Source: CBDCVD01 sp965224015 (lineage in GTDB: Bacteria; Pseudomonadota; Alphaproteobacteria; Rhizobiales; CBDCVD01). Taken from it: a stretch of 64,000 nt of DNA. Both the position numbers and the translations under genes were made by a program. This document shows, piece by piece, positions 44,689 through 53,415 of this stretch (within the stretch, counting starts at the first letter, position 1; each line of letters begins with the position of its first letter). Under the pieces are notes generated by a model. It was not told the DNA's origin and made no database searches. It saw only the letters and a program-made list of their open reading frames with translations. The stretch covers positions 2,418,001 through 2,482,000 of the forward strand of contig OZ245032.1 of the NCBI GenBank assembly GCA_965224015.1. Reading direction: 5' to 3'.

Positions 44689-44879
44689 TACCAGCGGTAT
44701 TGGCTTTATAGACACGCCGACTGGTGTCCTGCCTTGATAACACAACGCTTTGATGCCAAGGCATGAGCCCTTGGCAAGGGCCCTTGGTATATACCAGCGG
44801 TATGGGCTTTATGGACCCGCCGGCTGGTGTCCTGCCTTGACAACACAACGCTTTGACGCCAAGGCAAGGGCCCTTGGTA
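44689..44879 (+). repeat. Two tandem family A repeats, second internally deleted
   Basis: Copy 1 at 44689-44789; copy 2 at 44792-44879 lacks the CATGAGCCCTTGG segment. A few bases on, AGCGCGTGTCATG resembles a MITE end. Confidence 0.85.
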
Positions 44880-44954
44880 TTAGCGCGTGTCATGTTCCAA
44901 TAGAACCCGTTTGTTTTGCCATTAGGGGTGTGGTAGAAGTGTTCTTCAGTTTTA

Positions 44955-45018
44955 GATCAGCATGGGGTTAGCTGTACCCGTTTTGCCCCGGGGTACAGCG
45001 AACCCCATAAAGCTGATC
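44955..45018. repeat. Family C hairpin
   Basis: Arms GATCAGCATGGGGTTAGCTG and AACCCCATAAAGCTGATC with an inner stem TGTACCC / GGGTACA. Followed by a minimal family A remnant TAATACCGCTGGTATTA (45026-45042), in which only the joined ends remain, and half of an AACGCATTTTGCTATA repeat (45041-45057). Same arrangement as 49.45-49.6 kb. Confidence 0.7.
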
Positions 45019-45094
45019 GCCCTCTAATACCGCTGGTATTAAACGCATTTTGCTATAAGGTCTTTGGACCCCTTACCAACCCCGCATAGAACCG

Positions 45095-45373
45095 ATGAGA
45101 TTAGAAGCCATGAAAAAACTTAAAGCCATTGCCGAGGAGGCCGCGAACGATATCAATGCCTTGTTGACGCAACCGCTCAGCGATGAACAGAGCGCCAAGG
45201 TCGTGGATGTGATAGAGCGCACGGTGGTGCGGGCCCTGCTTGAAGGGCAGCATCGTGCCGTTGATGCGGCGCTCCAGTGTCCCGAGGCGGATCAGGACAT
45301 GGCCCATAAAATTGCCGCGGCGATCAGGCGCAAGAACGATGTCCTCATCGCCAACCTGTCAGCGCTGCGATAA
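45095..45373 (+). CDS. Small alpha-helical protein of unknown function
   Basis: 92 aa (or 87 aa from ATG 45110). Not recognised. Predicted all-helical and acidic/basic mixed (AIAEEAANDINALLTQPLS; AHKIAAAIRRKNDVLIANLSALR), with no signal peptide or membrane segment. The reading frame uses the codon style of its neighbours, which supports it being real. It stands alone between family C and A repeats, upstream of a kinase-like gene. Confidence 0.55.
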   Translation: MRLEAMKKLKAIAEEAANDINALLTQPLSDEQSAKVVDVIERTVVRALLEGQHRAVDAALQCPEADQDMAHKIAAAIRRKNDVLIANLSALR

Positions 45374-45438
45374 CGGCTGACCGCCCCCGGATTACGTGAC
45401 CAATACTGCCGCTATAAGGCCAAGACCGAAAGCGCTTA

Positions 45439-45540
45439 TACCAAGGGCCCTTGCCAGTGACGCATGCCTTGGCGTCAAAGCGTTGTGTTATCAAGGCAGG
45501 ATACCAGTTGGCGTGTCCATAAAGCTCATACCGCTGGTAT
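45439..45540 (-). repeat. Family A palindromic repeat
   Basis: TACCAAGGGCCC to TACCGCTGGTAT, between the small protein gene and the kinase-like gene. Confidence 0.85.
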
Positions 45541-45567
45541 AATCCAGGATCAGAGCTACATGTATAG

Positions 45568-46314
45568 ATGAGTAACGCACCTGCAAAGCCACGTGTTGAA
45601 AAAACGATCCACGACGGAAATCTGGCCTGGATCAAACATCCGGAACAGCGTCGCAACGGCATTTATACGCGTGCCCATAGGGTACTCTCACCATTTCTGC
45701 CCACGGTTTTAAGACATACCGGCGCGATCGGCGATAGGCAAAGCCTGAACGCGGAAGCCGAACGCCTGCGTTTATTTGCCGCCGCATCCCTTCATGTGCC
45801 GCGCATCTTAAAAGTTGCCAAAGAGTACATCGTCCTGTCGGATACGGGGCGACAATTGCTCCACTGCTTACGGACTTGCCCCGATACCGATAAGCAGCGC
45901 AGGTTAATGCGCCAGGCCATGATGGCGCTCGCGACTGTGCATTCTGCTGGCTTTGCACACGGCAGGCCCCACTTAAAGGATATGACCCTGCATGAGGATG
46001 GGCACATATATTTTCTCGACCTGGAGGAAAATCCCGTTGGCCGCATGGGAATTCATGATGCTCAGGCAAGAGACGTATGGTTGTTGCTGGCATCGTGTGT
46101 TGAATTTTTTGAGGAACCGCTGCAAGGCCTCTGCGAGCTTCTTGATATATACCAATCATCAGTGGGCATCGATAAAATGGTAGGGCTTCGTGCGCTAGGG
46201 CAAGCTTTGCGGCCCTATTGCCGTCTTGTCGACCTGTTGCAGGCTGTTGCCATTCGCGTCAGCAAGGACGTGCTTGATGCCTGTTGGGCGGCCAAAGCCC
46301 TGCAGAAACTCTAG
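45568..46314 (+). CDS. Kinase-fold protein (BUD32/Kdo-kinase-like), atypical catalytic loop
   Basis: 248 aa. A small lipopolysaccharide-kinase or RIO-like fold is suggested by NAEAERLRLFAAASLHVPRIL (helix C region), a catalytic-loop-like segment AHGRPHLKDMTLHEDG near 132-147 and a metal-binding-like FLDLEENP near 150-157. The loop has His where the catalytic Asp of classical kinases would be expected (HGRPHLKD versus HGDLHLKN-type), so activity is uncertain. It could phosphorylate a cell-surface sugar or be a pseudokinase. No signal peptide. It ends next to a lone MITE-type end (46313). Confidence 0.6.
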   Translation: MSNAPAKPRVEKTIHDGNLAWIKHPEQRRNGIYTRAHRVLSPFLPTVLRHTGAIGDRQSLNAEAERLRLFAAASLHVPRILKVAKEYIVLSDTGRQLLHCLRTCPDTDKQRRLMRQAMMALATVHSAGFAHGRPHLKDMTLHEDGHIYFLDLEENPVGRMGIHDAQARDVWLLLASCVEFFEEPLQGLCELLDIYQSSVGIDKMVGLRALGQALRPYCRLVDLLQAVAIRVSKDVLDACWAAKALQKL

Positions 46315-46346
46315 AGCGTGTCAGGTCTTAATAGAACCATGCTGAT

Positions 46347-47195
46347 CTAACCGGCCGGGGCGGGAGATGTTTCCTCAATATTCAGCCGGCGCAACAGTAA
46401 CGCATCAATGGCGCCACGGGGGCTGAACTGGGATGCTGCCTCAAAAGCACGGATTGCCTTGCGCGTCTGTTCTCCCCAGATGCCGTCAATCGCACCAGGG
46501 GAAAATCCGCGAACAGCCAGCGCTCTTTGCACCTTGCTAACGATTGCAGGCGCAGGCCGTGATGTCGGCGGATCTTGCGATGCAGGCGTGGATGCAGGCC
46601 TGGATGCAGGCTTAAAGGCGCGCGGATGTTTTTTCGTGTTTGCATGCAGCAAATGCTCAAACAGAGGTTGGCTGGCGCGCCCATCAACCGTCAATCCGGA
46701 GGCCGCCTGATAGAGGCGAATGGCCATTGCCGTCTGTTTGTCCAACCGGCCATGGGCCTCCTCGTCATACACGCCCTGTTTTTGCAACTCGGCCTGGATA
46801 TTGCGCACAAGTATTGGGCTTGCTGGTTGGCTTACGGTAATCTCGCCGGCGCGGTTGGGAATGACGCGCTTTACGGGCAAGGGCTGGGGGCCGGACCGGT
46901 TTAGCGCAGCTTGCGAAAACAGATCTTTACCAGGAGCCAGTCCCTGCGTCACCAGGATGGGTGCGGGGTGCCTGGCGCGCTGAAAATAGAGTGTATTCAC
47001 CGTTATCATCCCCACCACTGTCGCGACAACCAGAGTAACGGCGATATTGATAACCGGATGCGAGACAAGGCGTCGAACCGGGGAAGCAATGGCGTTTGTC
47101 AGGCGCCCAACCCAGACTTTGAGCACTGACCAAACGCCACCCAAAACCGGCGAGCGAGCCTCCTCGGGAACAAACGAAATGGACCGATCAAGCAC
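46347..47195 (-). CDS. Membrane-anchored peptidoglycan-binding-domain protein
   Basis: 282 aa. One membrane segment at about residues 48-70 (INIAVTLVVATVVGMITVNTLYF), then two PG_binding_1-like repeats: residues about 128-185 (ILVRNIQAELQKQGVYDEE, LDKQTAMAIRLYQ) and about 217-270 (SKVQRALAVRGFSPGAIDGIWGEQTRKAIRAFE), joined by a Pro/Ser/Ala linker with short repeats. The second domain is the better match. The start overlaps the end of the histidine kinase gene by 8 bp, so they are co-translated and may link envelope state to signalling (inference). Confidence 0.78.
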   Translation of the reverse strand: MLDRSISFVPEEARSPVLGGVWSVLKVWVGRLTNAIASPVRRLVSHPVINIAVTLVVATVVGMITVNTLYFQRARHPAPILVTQGLAPGKDLFSQAALNRSGPQPLPVKRVIPNRAGEITVSQPASPILVRNIQAELQKQGVYDEEAHGRLDKQTAMAIRLYQAASGLTVDGRASQPLFEHLLHANTKKHPRAFKPASRPASTPASQDPPTSRPAPAIVSKVQRALAVRGFSPGAIDGIWGEQTRKAIRAFEAASQFSPRGAIDALLLRRLNIEETSPAPAG

Positions 47196-49260
47196 TTAAC
47201 GACTTCCTTTGCGGGGGGGTAAACGTACCGGACACCACTTTCGAGTCACGCACGCGAATAACCTGTTCAACCCCTGCAAGGGGAACAGCCGATGGATCAA
47301 CAGGCAGCACAACCACAACGCGGGTGCCATGCCCCTTTGCCGACTCGAACACAATCTTTCCGTTCAGCAAACGCACCAAACCCTCCACTATGGATGTCCC
47401 TAATCCCGTTCCTTTTACATTCGCTGCCGTGTCCGAGTTAAAACGGCAGTAGCGTTTGCCAATCGATGCCAATTCCGTTGCACTCATGCCGATCCCCGTA
47501 TCGCTCACGCTCAGATGCACCGTGCGGCCCACGCGCTCGATCATAACGTCAACACGGCCACCGCTTGGGGTATATTTGAGCGCATTGCTGATCAGATTAA
47601 TCAGGATTTGCCTTACGCAACGCGGGTCTGCGACGAGTTCCACCTGCGCCTTGACAGCCTTGACAGCCTTGACAGCCTTGACAGTCTCGACAGTCTTTAC
47701 AGTCAGAGTCAGATTGCGCGATTTGGCCAGGACCGCCAGCAAATCAACACACGATTGTGCCGCGTGCGCAACATCAAACGGCTCCGGCGTGACATCAAAG
47801 CGTCCCGCCTCCAACTTCGATAAATCCAGCACATCATTGACAATCTGCAGGAGATTGTCGCTGGCGCGCTTGATCGTCTCCAGGTAGTCTTCATGCACAG
47901 CAGGAATAAACCCGTCCTTGCGCAGCCCCTCTTCAAGCAATTGCGAAAACCCCAAGATGGCATTCAACGGCGTGCGCAGTTCGTGGCTGACATCGGCCAG
48001 AACGCGCAGGTTGGAATTCTCCACACGGCTCAGTTTGTCCTGGATTTTTTTGAAATCCTGTTCACGTTGTTTGTGGGCCGATATGTCGCGCCACGTTAGC
48101 ACGCAGCCATTTGGCGCTGTGCCAAAGGCCCGCAGGCCGCACGCGGTTTCCCCCCTGGTGTCCGGTAACGTGTCCCCCGACTGATGATTCTGGTCTTTTG
48201 CATGCTCGCCATAAACCGTTATCAGCGGGGCGCCCCGGGTCCCGAAAGCAGAAGAGGGATAACCGTCCTGGTCAAGCACAACAGGCTGCACCCGTACCTG
48301 CATCCAGGTCGGCGCCGGCTGTTTGCCCAAAGCCGCAGCATCAGCACTGCGACATCGCAGCCGGCAGGCCAATGTGCCTGGTAAACCCGTCTGAATGGCC
48401 TCTCGCACCGCCTTCGAGAGAAGAGGCCGATCGCTCAAATGCAAGCGTTGTAACACGCCTTCTCCATAGAGAGTTGCCGGGTCTGCAGCAAAGCCCGTCC
48501 GCGCGGCAGGTGATACATAAAGGGCTCGTGCATCCTTGTCATGAACCGATAGGGGTTCGCTTGCGTGTTTGGACAGCAGGTCACACGTTCCCAGGGCACG
48601 GGCGGTCACCGCCACAGCGGCGGCATTAAGCGCCCAAATGCGTAAGGCCAGGCCCGCACCATAGCTTAGCGCCAATGCCATCGCGAGGGCCAAAGCCAAT
48701 GGCGTCTGCGGGGCCCCTGATTGCCCGATAAAAATGGCCAGGCCCGCCATACCTAACAGTCCGCCTCCTGCCAGCCCCCATAAGCCGCCGCGCCGCCGCG
48801 CAACGCCATCCGCCATGGCAATCTCGATCACCACAAGCACAGCCCACAGGGCCACAACCCCATAGTGCGCGGCACCGGAAGCAACAAGCAAGAGGCCTGC
48901 CGCCAAAAACGCGGCCACAGTCCAAAGCACCACCTCCTGCAATTGGCCCCGATGCACCAGCCGATAGACAAGCGCAAACGGAACCGCACACCATAACAGG
49001 GCAACCCCCTCCAGGGCCAAAGCCTGGGCGTGGATGGTAACCAGGACAAGTGTCGCGATGCTGGCCAGCAGTCCTGTCAGCACGCCGGCGGCCATATAGG
49101 CGCCGTGCCGTGCCATCTGAAGGTCGTCTCCACGCGCTAGCGCATGAACGCTATTCAGGAACGTCTTTGCAATCATTTGCTGTGAATGAGGCATTTGCTG
49201 TGAATGAGGCATATACGCAAAACGAAACCAAAGAGCCACTGCCAGTATGCGATAAGGCAA
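47188..49260 (-). CDS. PAS-containing membrane sensor histidine kinase (DivJ/PleC-like architecture)
   Basis: Up to 690 aa. About six to seven hydrophobic segments (55-215), a PAS-like region (about 235-395), HisKA with phospho-acceptor His426 in LADVSHELRTPLNAILGFSQ, and an HATPase domain (N-box LINLISNALKYTP near 553-565, SVSDTGIGM, GTGLGTSIVEGLV). The architecture recalls the alphaproteobacterial cell-fate kinases DivJ and PleC, but that assignment is tentative. A KAVKAVKAVKA-type repeat lies near 527-537 within the domain linker, and the N-terminus has a HSQQMPHSQQM duplication, so the start could instead be near 49174. No response regulator is adjacent. Confidence 0.8.
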   Translation of the reverse strand: MPYRILAVALWFRFAYMPHSQQMPHSQQMIAKTFLNSVHALARGDDLQMARHGAYMAAGVLTGLLASIATLVLVTIHAQALALEGVALLWCAVPFALVYRLVHRGQLQEVVLWTVAAFLAAGLLLVASGAAHYGVVALWAVLVVIEIAMADGVARRRGGLWGLAGGGLLGMAGLAIFIGQSGAPQTPLALALAMALALSYGAGLALRIWALNAAAVAVTARALGTCDLLSKHASEPLSVHDKDARALYVSPAARTGFAADPATLYGEGVLQRLHLSDRPLLSKAVREAIQTGLPGTLACRLRCRSADAAALGKQPAPTWMQVRVQPVVLDQDGYPSSAFGTRGAPLITVYGEHAKDQNHQSGDTLPDTRGETACGLRAFGTAPNGCVLTWRDISAHKQREQDFKKIQDKLSRVENSNLRVLADVSHELRTPLNAILGFSQLLEEGLRKDGFIPAVHEDYLETIKRASDNLLQIVNDVLDLSKLEAGRFDVTPEPFDVAHAAQSCVDLLAVLAKSRNLTLTVKTVETVKAVKAVKAVKAQVELVADPRCVRQILINLISNALKYTPSGGRVDVMIERVGRTVHLSVSDTGIGMSATELASIGKRYCRFNSDTAANVKGTGLGTSIVEGLVRLLNGKIVFESAKGHGTRVVVVLPVDPSAVPLAGVEQVIRVRDSKVVSGTFTPPQRKSLSA

Positions 49261-49451
49261 GTCGCTGCCCGTCTCCGCATGCCACTGTTACAAAAGTTCA
49301 AAAGCCAGGTGGTGGTTACTCCAACCGCAGGCGTAATTCTTTCAAAGGCAATTTAACCGAACGCTAACAGCGCCACGGCCGGTCGGCAGATTTCATCCAA
49401 TTTGCGATAAATTTTATGAAATGATGGCATCATGGTTAATAATCCGCTATA
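49261..49451. other. Upstream region of the histidine kinase gene
   Basis: Contains TTTAACCGAACGCTAAC and, at 49432-49439, ATGGTTAA (complement TTAACCAT, a CtrA half-site word). No gene seen. Confidence 0.35.
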
Positions 49452-49595
49452 GATCAGCTTGGCGTTAGTTGTACCCATTTTGCTGTGGGTACAGCTAACG
49501 CCATAAAGCTGATCGCCCTGAAACCTATAGCAAAATGCGAGGAAAATACGGGAATGCCCATGACCCCTGATTCCCATTAAACGCATTTTGCTATA
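49452..49595. repeat. Family C hairpin plus TATAGCAAAATGCG inverted repeat
   Basis: Hairpin arms GATCAGCTTGGCGTTAGTTG and CTAACGCCATAAAGCTGATC at 49452-49514, then TATAGCAAAATGCG (49526) pairing with CGCATTTTGCTATA (to 49595). The same pair of structures occurs in worn form at 44.96-45.06 kb, and the second part alone at 57.96 kb. Confidence 0.7.
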
Positions 49596-49682
49596 GCCTG
49601 TTTGTCAGGGACCGGCGCACTTTGGGGCGCCTGTCCATTGGCTATTTGGAACGTCTGTCTTGTCACCAACAGGCTTGCCCCT

Positions 49683-50129
49683 ATGACCCTTGCGAACGAC
49701 AATTCTATTCCGGCCATTGACGATATTATCGAGACGTTTGCACTTATTGATACGTGGGATGACCGGTATCGCTATATTATCGAACTTGGCAGACGGTTGC
49801 CGCCTTTGGCGGAGGAGGCGTATTGCGAGGCCAACAGGGTACAAGGGTGTGTCAGCCAGGTTTGGCTTGTGTCCAGGGTTGAGCCTGGTTCGCCGGCGCC
49901 TCTTCTTTATTTTCTTGGCGACAGCGACGCCCATATTGTCAAGGGGTTGATGGTGATTGTGTTCGCGCTTTTTTCCGGAAAGTCGGCGCAAGCCATTCTG
50001 GATACGTCTAGTGAGGCTGTTTTTTCCAGGCTGGAGCTGAAGGCGCATCTCACCCCTCAGCGCTCCAATGGTCTTGCATCGCTTATCCTGCGCATAAAAA
50101 GCCAGGCCCAGGCCAGCCTTGAGGCCTGA
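49683..50129 (+). CDS. sufE: SufE family cysteine desulfurase activator
   Basis: 148 aa from ATG 49683; a frame extension to 49602 lies in repeat-adjacent sequence and is unlike SufE. SufE accepts sulfur from SufS for Fe-S cluster assembly. Active Cys in RVQGCVSQVWL (about residue 58), preceded by DDIIETFALIDTWDDRYRYIIELG and followed by GLMVIVFALFSGKSAQAIL. The rest of the suf operon is not in the window; stand-alone sufE is usual in alphaproteobacteria. Confidence 0.92.
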   Translation: MTLANDNSIPAIDDIIETFALIDTWDDRYRYIIELGRRLPPLAEEAYCEANRVQGCVSQVWLVSRVEPGSPAPLLYFLGDSDAHIVKGLMVIVFALFSGKSAQAILDTSSEAVFSRLELKAHLTPQRSNGLASLILRIKSQAQASLEA

Positions 50130-50189
50130 GCGTCGCAACACCAGATTGGGGTCCAGATAGGGGCGAGCCCTATCATTGCGGTCGCGCGG

Positions 50190-51110
50190 CTATGTCGTGC
50201 CCGCGTATTCGGGCGCGCGCAGGTCCGGGCGATAGCCGTGTGTTGTCCAGCGGCGAATATGGGGGGTGTCGTCCTTGTCAGCATCGGAGACAGCGGGAGC
50301 ATAGCCGTAGTGGCGCGCGAGTGATTGCAGGGCCAGCTTGAGGACGATTTTTGCTGAGCGTTTTGGCCATCCTCTTTCCTGTTCTACCTGTTCAAGGCCT
50401 TTGAGGAAGCAGCAGACATCAAGTAAGATGCCGGCCATTTCGGGCCCAACCGCGTCCAGGGCGGCGCGCAATTGGGCGCGCGCCTGCAGAACGTGATGCA
50501 GCGTGTTCTCGTGATGTCCCCCCGTGCGCGCTCCCTTGCTATTCCCGGCGGCGGATAACCCGTCATAGTTCACGCTAAGGGGGGGAAGAATGTCCGCACG
50601 GGTCGCCGCTGCCCGCAAGCGTTCACCGGCCTTGAACTCCCAGTCCTCAATAAACCGATGCCCCTTGCAATCTCGACGTCGGTATAACCAGCCGAGAGGG
50701 CTTTCCTGGGCATTGACCGTCAGCTCAACCGGCGTTCCATTGGCGTCGAGGCGCTTTTCGCGCACGCGATCCTGGTGCTGGCTGGCGAATGCGTCTCCCA
50801 ACGATAACGCCCGGCGCAGCCAGGCCCGCCCGCATGGGGTGATTGTAAAGTGCTTCCTGTCGTCGCCGCCGATCAGGTCATGGGCGTGCATCAGGGCAAC
50901 GAGCTTATTGTTGAGAAGGGGCCCCTTTGTGTCCGAACAACCGCTGCACACCTGCCAGCGGCCATCGGATTGTTGCCGTAAGGAGCGTTTGTCCGGGCTT
51001 TTGCACAGGGCTTTCATAACCCCCAGCATGGCCTTTCTCTCTTTGCCGTTTGCCAATCTGTTTGCCAATCTGTTTGCCAATCTGTTTGCCAATCTGTCTT
51101 GCTGTTTCAT
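50190..51110 (-). CDS. DUF6456 domain protein
   Basis: 306 aa. An N-terminal HTH-like part (GPLLNNKLVALMHAHDLI; FTITPCGRAWLRRAL) and the DUF6456 core (ESPLGWLYRRRDCKGHRFI, EFKAGERLRAAATRADILP, then VGPEMAGILLDVCCFLKGLEQVE and KIVLKLALQSLARHYG). Found widely in alphaproteobacteria; the function is not established and a DNA-binding role is a guess. Residues about 7-21 are a fourfold RLAN repeat (12 bp unit), a likely slippage tract. It lies 7 bp after the DnaA-C-like gene, so the two form an operon. Confidence 0.8.
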   Translation of the reverse strand: MKQQDRLANRLANRLANRLANGKERKAMLGVMKALCKSPDKRSLRQQSDGRWQVCSGCSDTKGPLLNNKLVALMHAHDLIGGDDRKHFTITPCGRAWLRRALSLGDAFASQHQDRVREKRLDANGTPVELTVNAQESPLGWLYRRRDCKGHRFIEDWEFKAGERLRAAATRADILPPLSVNYDGLSAAGNSKGARTGGHHENTLHHVLQARAQLRAALDAVGPEMAGILLDVCCFLKGLEQVEQERGWPKRSAKIVLKLALQSLARHYGYAPAVSDADKDDTPHIRRWTTHGYRPDLRAPEYAGTT

Positions 51111-51117
51111 GGTTCAC

Positions 51118-51621
51118 CTAACGATTTGGCGGGCAGTAACAACGCACACTGGCGCGCACCGCGTGTTCAAGGCAGGATAAACTGGTGTCAAAGCGCGGAT
51201 CGTCACGACGATCCTCCACCAGGGCGCAGGCGTGCGCCGCGGTGGTTCTGTCGCGCGCAAAAGCAATGCCGATAGCCGTCAGCGACAGGCCCGGGCCGAT
51301 ATGCGCAAGATACATGGCAACCTGTCGGGCAAAGGCGGTTGGTGCCTTGCGTCTCGTCTTGGCCCGCAGCTCACTCATGGGGATGCCAAAGCTGGTGCTG
51401 ACAATATGGGTGATCAATGCAGTGATCGCCGCGGCCTGGAGGGTGCTGTCTGTGCTGTTTAACGGGTGCCTGGACCCTTGCCGCCTGGTCTTCGTGCTGT
51501 CTTTGGCTACGGGGCGATCACAGACTGTTGTTTGACAACGGCTTGCCGAGAAGGTCACCTCCGGCTCAGGCGCGTCTCCTGCCATCGTGTACAGGCTGGC
51601 TAATGTAGGATGTATGGTCAT
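51118..51621 (-). CDS. DnaA C-terminal-domain-like protein (helix-turn-helix)
   Basis: 167 aa from ATG 51621 with GGAGACG upstream; a longer start at 51735 would add a lysine/glutamine-rich tract from a TTTTGTC-type microsatellite. Residues about 85-160 match the DnaA domain IV layout: FGIPMSELRAKTRR, ARQVAMYLAHIGPGLSLTAIGIAF and RDRTTAAHACALVEDR, the last resembling the DnaA-box recognition motif RDHTTVLHA. No ATPase domain. Such proteins may regulate replication or transcription at DnaA boxes (inference). The pairing with DUF6456 is seen in the class. Confidence 0.76.
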   Translation of the reverse strand: MTIHPTLASLYTMAGDAPEPEVTFSASRCQTTVCDRPVAKDSTKTRRQGSRHPLNSTDSTLQAAAITALITHIVSTSFGIPMSELRAKTRRKAPTAFARQVAMYLAHIGPGLSLTAIGIAFARDRTTAAHACALVEDRRDDPRFDTSLSCLEHAVRASVRCYCPPNR

Positions 51622-52075
51622 ATCCGCGTCTCCATGTCCATGATCTGGGCCCGTTGTTTGGTATAAAGTTTTGTCTTGTCTTGTTTTGTTTTGTCTCCTG
51701 ACAGCTGGTCCTTTGTGGTTCTGGTGGCCATGCATAGTGATAAGGGGTTGGGTTGAGTTGGGTTGAGTTGTAAGCTGTGGCGCACACGCCGCTAGGAATA
51801 TAATCCTATCACTTTATACCCGATGTCAACCCCGGGGATAAGTTATTCCCGTTATATTCGACGTATGACCGCCGATCTCTTGTTTTGGTTGATATCTTGC
51901 CGGCGACGGGGCCGTTCTGGCGGCCTCATCGCCTTGCGCGGGTCAGGCGGGCATTTGTATCAAATCCCGGCTATCGTTACCCTTTTTCAGCCTCGCAAAG
52001 CCATTTATCTGATCATTATTTCTATTCTGATCATTACTTCTATTCTGATCATTACTTCTATTAAGACCTGATACG
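51622..52075. other. Gene-free stretch with microsatellites and a half family B repeat
   Basis: A TTTTGTC/TTGTC microsatellite lies at about 51668-51708 and a GGGTTGAGTT repeat at about 51745-51770. At 51979-52020 is one arm of a family B hairpin (CAGCCTCGCAAAGCC..TTTATCTGATCATT), followed by three ATTCTGATCATTACTTCT units (to 52055) and a MITE-type right end (TTAAGACCTGATACGCT). No convincing gene. Confidence 0.6.
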
Positions 52076-53197
52076 CTAAGACATGCCGCGCTCCAGGGCC
52101 GCGACAATGGCGGCGCCCATTTCGTGGGTCTTCACCAGCGTGCACCCCTCTTGCATAATATCCGCTGTTCGCAAACCCTCCTCGAGCACTTTGGCTATTG
52201 CGCCTTCCAGCGCCGCCGCCGCCTGCGGGCAGTCAAAGGAATAGCGCAACGCCATGGCGAACGAGGCCACCATGGCGATCGGATTGGCCTGGCTGGTGCC
52301 GGCTATATCGGGTGCGGAGCCATGCACGGGCTCATAAAGGGCCCGGCGGCGTCCGGTTTTCTCGTCCGCGGCTCCCAAAGAGGCAGATGGCAACATGCCG
52401 AGAGAGCCCGTTAACATCGCAGCCACATCCGAAAGCATATCGCCAAACAGGTTATCCGTGACCAGCACATCAAACTGTTTGGGGTTGCGCACCAACTGCA
52501 TGCCGCAATTGTCCGCCAGGATATGATGCAGCTCCACGTCGGCATAGTCGCGCTGGTGCAGATCGCTCACGACCTCGTGCCATAAGACGCCACTTTTCAT
52601 GACATTGCGTTTTTCCGACGAGTGTACAAGATTGCCGCGCACCCGGGCCAACTCGAACGCCACGCGGGCGATGCGCTCGATTTCGTAGGTCTCGTAAATT
52701 TGCGTGTCAACGGCGCGTTTTTGTCCGTTGCCCAGATCGGTAATCTGCTTGGGCTCGCCAAAATAGACGCCGCCCGTCAGTTCACGCACGATCAGGATGT
52801 CCAGCCCTTCGATAACCTCGCGCTTGAGCGAGGACGCCGCCGCGAGGGCCTCATAGCACAGGGCCGGACGCAAATTGGCGTAAAGCCCCAGCTCTTTGCG
52901 CAGGCGCAAGAGGGCCGCCTCGGGACGCACCTCATAGTCAACCCCATCCCACCGGGGCCCCCCCACCGCCCCCAACAGCACCGCGTCAGCAGCAAGGGCC
53001 ATTTCCATGACCGCGTCCGTAACCGGCACCCCGTGGGCATCGTATGCGGCGCCACCAACACGCTCTGTGCGCGCTTCAAACCGCACGCCGGCAAAATTCT
53101 TGTGCCCGTTGAGAGCATCAATGACCCGCTCCACCTCGCCCATGATGTCCGGGCCAATCCCGTCCCCGGGAAGCAAAAGCAACTGATATGTGGTCAT
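52076..53197 (-). CDS. leuB: 3-isopropylmalate dehydrogenase
   Basis: 373 aa from ATG 53197 (MTTYQLLLLPGDGIGPDIM). Leucine biosynthesis, oxidative decarboxylation of 3-isopropylmalate with NAD. Substrate residues in LRKELGLYANLRP (about 90-102), VRELTGGVYFGEP, and NLFGDMLSDVAAMLTGSLGMLPSASLG with the Asp ligands; NAD segment EPVHGSAPDIAG. The longer frame to 53305 lacks family sequence. The stop codon falls in a MITE-type repeat end. leuCD are not in the window. Confidence 0.94.
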   Translation of the reverse strand: MTTYQLLLLPGDGIGPDIMGEVERVIDALNGHKNFAGVRFEARTERVGGAAYDAHGVPVTDAVMEMALAADAVLLGAVGGPRWDGVDYEVRPEAALLRLRKELGLYANLRPALCYEALAAASSLKREVIEGLDILIVRELTGGVYFGEPKQITDLGNGQKRAVDTQIYETYEIERIARVAFELARVRGNLVHSSEKRNVMKSGVLWHEVVSDLHQRDYADVELHHILADNCGMQLVRNPKQFDVLVTDNLFGDMLSDVAAMLTGSLGMLPSASLGAADEKTGRRRALYEPVHGSAPDIAGTSQANPIAMVASFAMALRYSFDCPQAAAALEGAIAKVLEEGLRTADIMQEGCTLVKTHEMGAAIVAALERGMS

Positions 53198-53415
53198 AAA
53201 AGTCACGCGTGCCCTTCGTTCTCCGTGGTTTGATTTGTTTTGAGGATCAATCGCTTTTCCGCGCCATGGCGGAACCGATGCATCGGAATAGATACGCAAA
53301 GGCAAGTTTCGTCAAAAACTTGCCCGATTTCTCCTTCTTATAGGGACACTATCAAAAAGACAAGGGGCGCGGCTTGCCCACGCATGGGAAAATTCGGGAG
53401 AATCGGGAGAATACT

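Noticed and set aside
51823..52071. Plus-strand 82-codon frame before leuB
   Set aside because: Its second half is family B and tandem ATTCTGATCATTACTTCT repeats; no start signal or family match.
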